Assembly: GCA_012513005.1 (NCBI GenBank)
Contig: JAAZCZ010000016.1
Coordinates: 1-12,010 of the forward strand
DNA: 12,010 bases
Direction of reading: 5' to 3'
Origin: Oscillospiraceae bacterium
Lineage (GTDB): Bacteria; Bacillota; Clostridia; Oscillospirales; Oscillospiraceae
In this document: in pieces, positions 6,591 to 12,010 of the stretch
How the letters are laid out: every line of letters starts with the position of its first letter
Position numbering within the stretch: position 1 is the stretch's first letter
Position numbers and translations under genes: made by a program
Notes under the pieces: model-generated
What the model was told of the DNA's origin: nothing
The model's input: the letters and a program-made list of their open reading frames with translations, nothing else
Database searches by the model: none

Positions 6591-8520
6591 TTTTTAGCCC
6601 TCCGATGTAGTTTAGAAGCCCGCCTGCTAAGAGCATATCCTTTTGCCTATCTGAAAAATCGCACAAAAGCTCAATTTCGCCGGCATCTGTTATAATGCTC
6701 AGCCTGCCTTTTTTTATAGCATCAGGTATGTTGTTTGCATTTATTTTTTCGCAGCTAAGGAGCTTATCATAGTCATTCGGGTCTTTTAATATTAGCGGCA
6801 GGATACCTGCGTTTATGAGATTTGCCTCGTGTATGCGGGCAAAGCTCTTTGCGATAACGGCACGCACACCCAAATACATAGGCACAAGTGCAGCATGCTC
6901 TCTTGACGAGCCCTGACCGTAGTTATATCCCGCCAGAATATAGGAATTATCGAACATACTTGCCCTTGCAGGAAATTCGGGGTCAATGGCAGTAAAACAA
7001 AATTCAGAGAGCTTTTCGATATTTGAGCGGTAGGGCAAAACCTTTGCACCTGCCGGCATAATGTGGTCTGTTGTAATATTATCTCTCACAGCCAGAGCTA
7101 GATTAAGTTCTATATTCTCAGGCAGTTTCTTAAAAACAGGCAGGGGTTTAATATTAGGTCCTCTTATGATTTCTACATTTTTGGCATCCTCCGGAGAGCA
7201 GGGTGCAATAATGCCGCTGTCATCAGCCTTATACTCATCGGGCACATCATAGGGAATAAATATTTCGTCATCGCTGAGACTTTTAGGGTCTGTAATTTCG
7301 CCATAAAGAGCTGCCAAAACCGCCGTTTCAGGCGAGGCTAAATATACCATAGCATCGGCAGTTCCGCTTCTGCCTTTAAAATTGCGGTTAAATGTCCTAA
7401 CACTCACGCCATGAGACGGAGGCGAAAAGCCCATGCCGATACATGGACCGCAGGCACACTCTAAGAGCCTTGCCCCGCTTGCTAAAATATCAGACAAAGC
7501 TCCGCAGTCAGAGAGCATTGTAAGCACCTGCTTTGAGCCCGGGGAAACGGACATGCTGACATCGGGATGTATCCTTTTGCCGCGCAATAAAGCTGCGGCT
7601 TTTAGCATATCGGAGAGCGAGGAATTTGTGCAGGAGCCGAGGCAGACCTGCGTGACCTTCGTTCCCGCTACCTCGGAAACAGGCACAACATTGTCCGGCA
7701 TATGCGGCAGGGCTATCATAGGCGTTAGTTCAGACAGATTAATATCTATTATCCTGTCGTAAGAAGCTCCCTCGTCAGCCGAAAGAGCAGTATAATCAGA
7801 GGCTCTGCCTTGGGCTTTTAAAAACTCAAAGCTTCTCTCATCAGAGGGAAAAACAGAGCTTGTAGCTCCTAATTCAGCGCCCATATTTGTGATTGTCGCT
7901 CTTTCCGGCACGCTGAGAGTTAAAACACCCTCGCCGCCCCACTCGATAACATAGCCCACGCCACCCTTGACACTCAGAATTTTAAGCAGATATAAGGCTA
8001 TGTCTTTGGCGCTCACAAAGGCAGAGAGCCTGCCGCTCAGTCTCACAAGTATAACCTTTGGCACCTCGATATAATATGCTCCGCCGCCCATGGCAGCTGC
8101 CACATCCATGCCGCCTGCGCCAAAGGCAAGCATGCCTAAGCCGCCCGCTGTCGGTGTGTGACTGTCTGAGCCAATAAGTGTCTTGCCGGGCACGGCAAAA
8201 CGCTCTAAATGCACCTGATGGCAGATGCCGTTACCGGGCGAGGAATAGTAAACCCCGTATTTTTTGGCAACGGAGGCAATATACCTGTGGTCATCGGCAT
8301 TTTCAAAGCCGGATTGAAGCATGTTGTGGTCTATATATGCAAGGGAAATATCGGTCTTTACCCTCGGTTTTCCCATAGCCTCCAAGGCAAGATACGCCAT
8401 TGTGCCCGTTGCATCTTGTGTGAGTGTCTGGTCGATTTTAATTCCGATTTCGCTGCCCTGCTTAATTTCGCCGCTTAGTAAATGCGCGCTTAGTATTTTA
8501 TCTACTATATTTTGCTTCAC
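6583..8520 (-). CDS. acn: Aconitate hydratase (short, Aquifex-type aconitase)
   Basis: The 645-residue enzyme isomerises citrate to isocitrate through cis-aconitate using a 4Fe-4S cluster. Cluster ligands are Cys297 (GSCTNS), Cys357 and Cys360 (CGPCIGMG). Other family signatures are GSDSHTPTAGGLGMLAFGAGGMD (split: GSDSHT at 117-122), FNRNFKGRSGT (about 377-387), and in the swivel domain GQGSSREHAALVPMYLG and AKSFARIHEANLINAGILPL. The length fits the single-chain ~650-residue group rather than the ~890-residue AcnA. The start is a GTG at 8520, with a G-rich GGGGGA 7 bases upstream, 3 bases after the regulator stop. It overlaps the isocitrate dehydrogenase start by 8 bases. Homoaconitase or isopropylmalate isomerase is possible by fold, but those are usually two-subunit enzymes and the operon argues for citrate. 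Confidence 0.92.
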   Translation of the reverse strand: MKQNIVDKILSAHLLSGEIKQGSEIGIKIDQTLTQDATGTMAYLALEAMGKPRVKTDISLAYIDHNMLQSGFENADDHRYIASVAKKYGVYYSSPGNGICHQVHLERFAVPGKTLIGSDSHTPTAGGLGMLAFGAGGMDVAAAMGGGAYYIEVPKVILVRLSGRLSAFVSAKDIALYLLKILSVKGGVGYVIEWGGEGVLTLSVPERATITNMGAELGATSSVFPSDERSFEFLKAQGRASDYTALSADEGASYDRIIDINLSELTPMIALPHMPDNVVPVSEVAGTKVTQVCLGSCTNSSLSDMLKAAALLRGKRIHPDVSMSVSPGSKQVLTMLSDCGALSDILASGARLLECACGPCIGMGFSPPSHGVSVRTFNRNFKGRSGTADAMVYLASPETAVLAALYGEITDPKSLSDDEIFIPYDVPDEYKADDSGIIAPCSPEDAKNVEIIRGPNIKPLPVFKKLPENIELNLALAVRDNITTDHIMPAGAKVLPYRSNIEKLSEFCFTAIDPEFPARASMFDNSYILAGYNYGQGSSREHAALVPMYLGVRAVIAKSFARIHEANLINAGILPLILKDPNDYDKLLSCEKINANNIPDAIKKGRLSIITDAGEIELLCDFSDRQKDMLLAGGLLNYIGGLKNE

Positions 8521-8523
8521 TTT

Positions 8524-9177
8524 CTATTCCCCCATATCCGACATGGATAACCCTGCATTTTTAACATGCTCAAGGCTTGCGCTTTTTGCCTGCTCGGCAT
8601 TGTGAGACAGCAGGGCAGAGTATATAGCCTCATGCTCCACAAGAGATTTTTTAGCCCGCTTGTGATTTGAAATCGAGGCTTTGCGGTATTTAATCATCTT
8701 TTTGTGAATTCCGTTTAGCGTGTCGCAGAGGGCGCGGCTACCGCTGCTTTTATATAAGAGCAGATGAAAATCCGAGTCTAAGTCCTTAATTTTATCTGAG
8801 CTTGCCGCATCTTCCTTCTCTGTGTAAAACTGCAATAAATCCAGTATATCCCGCATCTTAGAAAGCTGCTCGTCTGTAATATATAAAGCTGCTCTCTCGG
8901 CAGCGATGCCCTCGATTGCAAGGCGGATTTCATACATATCGAGCATATCCTCACGGGAAATGCCGACAACAACAGCACCCTTTGTGCCTTCCTCCAAAAT
9001 CCGCTCCTGCTCAAGCCTGCGCATAGCCTCGCGCACAGGCGTGCGGCTCACGCCTAATTCCTCTGCCAGCCTCTGCTCGACTAAGACCTCGCCTCTTTCG
9101 TATTTCCCGCTCAAAATATCTCTTTGCAGCTTTTCAAAAATCTGATCTGCTATTGATATGCTCCTGTGTTCTCTCAT
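8524..9177 (-). CDS. GntR-family transcriptional regulator with FCD ligand domain, probable regulator of its own citrate operon
   Basis: The 217-residue protein has an N-terminal winged helix (about 8-72; LAEELGVSRTPVREAMRRLE is the diagnostic GntR helix pair) and a C-terminal all-helical FCD domain (about 75-210). The FCD metal site is complete: Asp134 and His138 (DSDFH), His182 (EHEAIY) and His204 (LEHV). In this family the metal often helps bind a carboxylate effector, so citrate or a related acid is a reasonable guess, not shown here. The ATG overlaps the citrate synthase stop as ATGA, with GGGAGG 5 bases upstream, and the gene ends 3 bases before aconitase. The 24-bp palindrome before the operon is its likely binding site, which would give autoregulation. 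Repressor versus activator cannot be told from sequence. Confidence 0.9.
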   Translation of the reverse strand: MREHRSISIADQIFEKLQRDILSGKYERGEVLVEQRLAEELGVSRTPVREAMRRLEQERILEEGTKGAVVVGISREDMLDMYEIRLAIEGIAAERAALYITDEQLSKMRDILDLLQFYTEKEDAASSDKIKDLDSDFHLLLYKSSGSRALCDTLNGIHKKMIKYRKASISNHKRAKKSLVEHEAIYSALLSHNAEQAKSASLEHVKNAGLSMSDMGE

Positions 9178-10568
9178 TTTATCCTCCCATAAAGACTGTG
9201 GAACGGCATGTCTTCTATAAGCTCTGCTATTCTTAGTGACAGCTCCTCATTAGATAAGGCAGTCACTCTTCCGTTTTCATATTCTAAGTCTACAAAGTCG
9301 CGAAGCCTTATCACTAAAGCATCTGACTTAGAGAGCTTATCATCTCCCGTGAGCTTATAATGCCCGTTTAGCCAGTAGGCTATTCCGGCAAGCCCTGAGT
9401 TTTTTGAAACAGACACCGTAGCCGGGCGGGAAAGCAGCTTTTCTGTGTTGAAAATATTATATATTTCCTCGTCTTTAAGCAGACCGTCTGCGTGAATACC
9501 TGCCCTTGTCAGGTTAAACTTATCCCCTACAAAGGGTGTCATCGGGGGAATTTCATAGCCTATCTCGTTTTTATAATACTCGGCAATCTCGGTTATTACC
9601 CGAGTATCCATGCCGTCTAATGAGCCGCGCAGGGAGGCATACTCAAAGACCATAGCCTCAAGCGGCACATTGCCTGTGCGCTCACCTATTCCGAGCAGGG
9701 AGCAGTTTACCCCGCTTGCCCCAAAGAGCCATGCAGCCGAGGCATTTGCAACAGCCTTGTAAAAATCATTGTGCCCGTGCCACTCCAAATACTCGCTTTT
9801 AACTCCGGAATAGTGCTGCAAGCCGTAGATTATTCCGGGCACACTCCGCGGCAGTGCCACCTCGGAATAGGGCACGCCGTAGCCCATAGTGTCGCAGGCA
9901 CGAATCCTAAGCGGTATTCCGGCATCCTCACAGAGCCGCATCAGCTCATTCACAAAGGGCACAACAAAGCCGTAGAAATCTGCTCTTGTGATATCCTCCA
10001 AGTGACACCTCGGCATAACTCCGGCAGAAAGTGCGTCTTTAACTGTTGCCGTGTAATATTCAAGCGCACTGCTGCGGGTCATTTTCATCTTGTTGAAGAT
10101 ATGATAATCACTGCAGGAAACAAGTATGCCGGTCTCCCTAATGCCAAGCTCACGCACAAGCCTAAAATCCTCGCGGCTTGCCCTAATCCATGTAGTTATC
10201 TCAGGAAAACGAAGCCCCAAATCCATGCATCGGGCAATCGCCTCTTTATCTCGCTCGCTGTAAATAAAAAATTCAGACTGCCTTATTATCCCGTATGGAC
10301 CTGCCAGCTTACTAAGCAGCTTAAATAAATCCTCAATCTGCTTTGGGGTATAGGGATTAATAGACTGCTGCCCGTCACGAAATGAAGTGTCCGTTATCCA
10401 AATATCCTCGGGCATGTTCATCGGCACACGGCGATGGTTAAATGCTATCTTCGGCACCTCGTCATAGCTGTATACATCGCGGTATAAAATAGGGTTTTCC
10501 ACATCCTGCAGGGAATAACGATAGTCGTTCTCCTCCAAGAGGTTTGTTCTGGGCGATAAGCTTAGCAT
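9174..10568 (-). CDS. Re-citrate synthase (homocitrate/isopropylmalate synthase-like family)
   Basis: The 464-residue protein belongs to the DRE-TIM metallolyase superfamily and should condense oxaloacetate with acetyl-CoA to citrate with Re-face stereochemistry, as described for Clostridium kluyveri; it is unrelated to the common Si-type GltA. Visible active-site motifs are WITDTSFRDGQQS (Arg64, metal ligand Asp65), HGHND (metal ligands His264, His266) and GIGERTGN (Asn300). The N-terminal lead-in LYRDVYSYDEVPKI is typical, as I recall, of the clostridial Re-type group. The leucine-binding regulatory domain of isopropylmalate synthases is absent. I start at the ATG at 10568, 8 bases after AGGAG (10577-10581); a GTG three codons earlier is poorly placed. 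It leads the operon and its stop overlaps the regulator. Homocitrate synthase is the main alternative, disfavoured by the neighbouring genes. Confidence 0.88.
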   Translation of the reverse strand: MLSLSPRTNLLEENDYRYSLQDVENPILYRDVYSYDEVPKIAFNHRRVPMNMPEDIWITDTSFRDGQQSINPYTPKQIEDLFKLLSKLAGPYGIIRQSEFFIYSERDKEAIARCMDLGLRFPEITTWIRASREDFRLVRELGIRETGILVSCSDYHIFNKMKMTRSSALEYYTATVKDALSAGVMPRCHLEDITRADFYGFVVPFVNELMRLCEDAGIPLRIRACDTMGYGVPYSEVALPRSVPGIIYGLQHYSGVKSEYLEWHGHNDFYKAVANASAAWLFGASGVNCSLLGIGERTGNVPLEAMVFEYASLRGSLDGMDTRVITEIAEYYKNEIGYEIPPMTPFVGDKFNLTRAGIHADGLLKDEEIYNIFNTEKLLSRPATVSVSKNSGLAGIAYWLNGHYKLTGDDKLSKSDALVIRLRDFVDLEYENGRVTALSNEELSLRIAELIEDMPFHSLYGRIK

Positions 10569-10592
10569 ACTGCACACTCCTTTTCACCAGTG

Positions 10593-10616
10593 TGTATAAT
10601 TGTATACAATTATACA
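10593..10616. promoter_or_regulatory. 24-bp perfect palindrome, probable GntR operator of the citrate operon
   Basis: The half-site TGTATAATTGTA is repeated as its exact complement, giving 24 symmetrical bases centred between 10604 and 10605. The core ATTGTATACAAT resembles the TTGTATACAA core known for GntR-type operators, such as that of Bacillus subtilis GntR. It ends 25 bases before the ATG of the Re-citrate synthase gene and contains TATAAT/TATACA strings that could serve as the -10. I could not place a convincing -35. Confidence 0.78.
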
Positions 10617-10720
10617 ACCATCCAAGCCCTGTGCATAGTATTAATAGAGATATTTTCTGCTCAAAAATATATAATCTATGAATAATTATTTAGGCAAATC
10701 ACACAAAAAGGTATTTTAAA

Positions 10721-10760
10721 GCAAAAAACACGGCAGGGAGATATAGAAACCCTGCCGTGT
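10721..10760 (-). terminator. Rho-independent terminator of the HtrA-like gene
   Basis: An 11-bp perfect stem (ACACGGCAGGG at 10728-10738 with CCCTGCCGTGT at 10750-10760) has an 11-base loop. On the minus strand it is followed by TTTTTTGC, a strong T-run. It starts about 23 bases after the HtrA-like stop and separates that gene from the citrate operon. The stretch 10617-10720 between them is AT-rich and I see no gene in it. Confidence 0.88.
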
Positions 10761-10782
10761 CAAAATATTTTCTTATTACTTT

Positions 10783-12010
10783 TTATGACGTTTTTTCGTC
10801 TAATACAACGCTGAGTGTGATTGCACTTCCTGCCCGCCAAATCGAAATCTTTACTGTGTCTCCGCTGCTGTATGCAAGTAGCTTTGAATCTAAATCCTCG
10901 CGGGATAAAATAGCACTGCCGCCCAATTCGGTGATGACATCGCCAACAAGCAGACCTGCTTTTTGGGCGCAGCTTCCGTCTCCCACATAGTTAATATAAG
11001 CCCCGCGCACCATGTTGTAGTATGATGCAACAGTTGACGAGACTGTTTGAACATTTATCCCGAGGCAGGCTCTCTCGCCCACACAGCCCTTGGATAAAAG
11101 CTCGTTTGCAACGGAAAGCGCCTCGTTAATAGGCACTGCCAGCCCCAAGCCGTTTAAATCCTTTGCCAAAATAACGCCGACAACCTCGCCCACAGAGTTA
11201 TAAAGAGGTCCGCCTACACTGCTTTCATTAATAGCAGCGTCAAAACGCAGGGGGTGGGGTGAGCCGTCTGTGTTGGGCATTGGAGCTACACTGTCAGCAG
11301 AGATTATTCCGGATGTGATTATCGGCATAGCCTCGTCAGCAGCAAAGCCCACAGGATAAACGCTCTCGCCGCCTCGCATCAGTGTGCTGTTTCCTATTGC
11401 CGCCGGGGTGAGCTTTTCTGCATCAATTTTAAGCAGGCAGATACCCGTTGCAGCGTCAAAGCCGACAACCTTTGCGGTGTAGGTCTTATCAATATCCAAG
11501 GAAACATTAACGGGGTAATTTTGTTCCACAGACTCTTTGAGCATCGGGTAGTTTGTGACTATATGCCCGTCAGCAGATACTACAAAGCCGGAGCCAATAA
11601 CACTCTGACCCTTATTGCCCTGCCCGAAACCGCCGCCGTTTGCTTTGTCTATCTTAATGCGGACAGTCTGCGCCTTTGCAAGTGCGTATATGTCCGAGGT
11701 GTCAAAGCCACCGGGTGTTAGCGGATAAAGCGGGCCTAAATCGGGAGTAGCAGTGGGGAGTGACATTGAGCTGATGCCGAGGTTTGCGCCGTTTGTAACA
11801 GCTGCCCGCTCGCGCGAGGTCATGTACGCCCCGCCGACACCGCCCAAAAGGGCACAGGCAAGGGCAAAGGCAATAACCGCAACAAAAGAGGGTCTTGCCT
11901 CTGCCTTCTTTATTTCCTCGGGCTCATTAGCAGGAAAACGCACAGCAGGAGTAGCCTCGCTCTCGTGAACGAAACTTGCATCTTTATAAAAGCTCGGTTT
12001 TGATTTTAAT
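10783..12010 (-). CDS. Membrane-anchored HtrA/DegP-like protein with PDZ domain, catalytic triad lost (5' end outside window)
   Basis: Numbering is from the GTG at 11943. A short cytoplasmic part is followed by one membrane segment (about 20-40), a low-complexity linker (to ~80), a trypsin-like domain (about 85-280) and a PDZ domain (about 293-386; CLGINVQTVS, GDVITELGG). HtrA landmarks allow the triad to be placed. The His motif TNHV reads TNYP (Tyr132), the Asp motif (DxxxDLALLKI-type) reads DAATGICLLKI (Gly167), and NxGNSGGPL reads NESSVGGPL (Val243). All three positions are thus changed, so proteolysis is unlikely; a binding or scaffolding role at the membrane is inferred. The reading frame is open upstream to the window edge, and the GTG lacks a good ribosome binding site, so the true start is probably beyond 12010. 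The window thus gives a partial gene. Confidence 0.85.
   Translation of the reverse strand, partial: LKSKPSFYKDASFVHESEATPAVRFPANEPEEIKKAEARPSFVAVIAFALACALLGGVGGAYMTSRERAAVTNGANLGISSMSLPTATPDLGPLYPLTPGGFDTSDIYALAKAQTVRIKIDKANGGGFGQGNKGQSVIGSGFVVSADGHIVTNYPMLKESVEQNYPVNVSLDIDKTYTAKVVGFDAATGICLLKIDAEKLTPAAIGNSTLMRGGESVYPVGFAADEAMPIITSGIISADSVAPMPNTDGSPHPLRFDAAINESSVGGPLYNSVGEVVGVILAKDLNGLGLAVPINEALSVANELLSKGCVGERACLGINVQTVSSTVASYYNMVRGAYINYVGDGSCAQKAGLLVGDVITELGGSAILSREDLDSKLLAYSSGDTVKISIWRAGSAITLSVVLDEKTS

Noticed and set aside
9771..10328. 185-codon plus-strand open frame opposite the Re-citrate synthase gene
   Set aside because: Long only because the opposite strand is a constrained coding frame; composition is not protein-like and no start signal precedes it.
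6583..10568. Alternative reading as a homocitrate/lysine (alpha-aminoadipate) pathway operon
   Set aside because: The single-chain aconitase with a full cluster motif and the isocitrate-type SxN motif in the dehydrogenase fit citrate chemistry better, and the synthase has the clostridial Re-type lead-in.

Overview
The window looks like chromosomal DNA from an anaerobic, moderately AT-rich Firmicute (Clostridia). The evidence is a Re-type citrate synthase gene set typical of anaerobic clostridia, strong GGAGG-type ribosome binding sites, hairpin-plus-T-run terminators, and phage genes of the kind found in Firmicutes prophages. No rRNA, tRNA, CRISPR array or insertion sequence was seen.

Left part, about 1-4062, is accessory DNA on the minus strand. 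In transcription order (right to left) it holds: a broken OmpR-type response regulator, frameshifted near its start and cut within its C-terminal domain; the last ~64 residues of a phage terminase large subunit, joined in frame to that regulator; a complete phage head closure protein; and a compact restriction-modification operon of a small HTH regulator, an HNH endonuclease and a C5-cytosine methyltransferase. At the far left a hydrophobic reading frame with no start codon runs off the window. I read this as prophage debris plus a restriction-modification cargo that has replaced the rest of a two-component system locus.

Middle part, 4159-5409: a DUF362 protein with two 4Fe-4S clusters, the only plus-strand gene, with its own promoter and a bidirectional terminator.

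Right part, 5415-10616: a tight minus-strand operon, Re-citrate synthase, FCD-type GntR regulator, aconitase, isocitrate dehydrogenase, with overlaps or gaps of at most a few bases. It encodes the whole route oxaloacetate + acetyl-CoA to citrate to isocitrate to 2-oxoglutarate, most likely for glutamate synthesis. A 24-bp perfect palindrome just upstream of the first gene is a probable operator for the GntR protein encoded inside the operon.

Far right, 10728-12010: a membrane-anchored HtrA/DegP-like protein with a PDZ domain, running off the window at its N-terminus. All three catalytic triad positions appear to be substituted, so it is probably a pseudoprotease.

The most interesting items are the triad-less HtrA homologue, the self-contained citrate-to-2-oxoglutarate operon with its operator, the regulator-terminase chimera, and the restriction-modification operon with a palindrome at its promoter. 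I did not see a clearly new multi-gene system.
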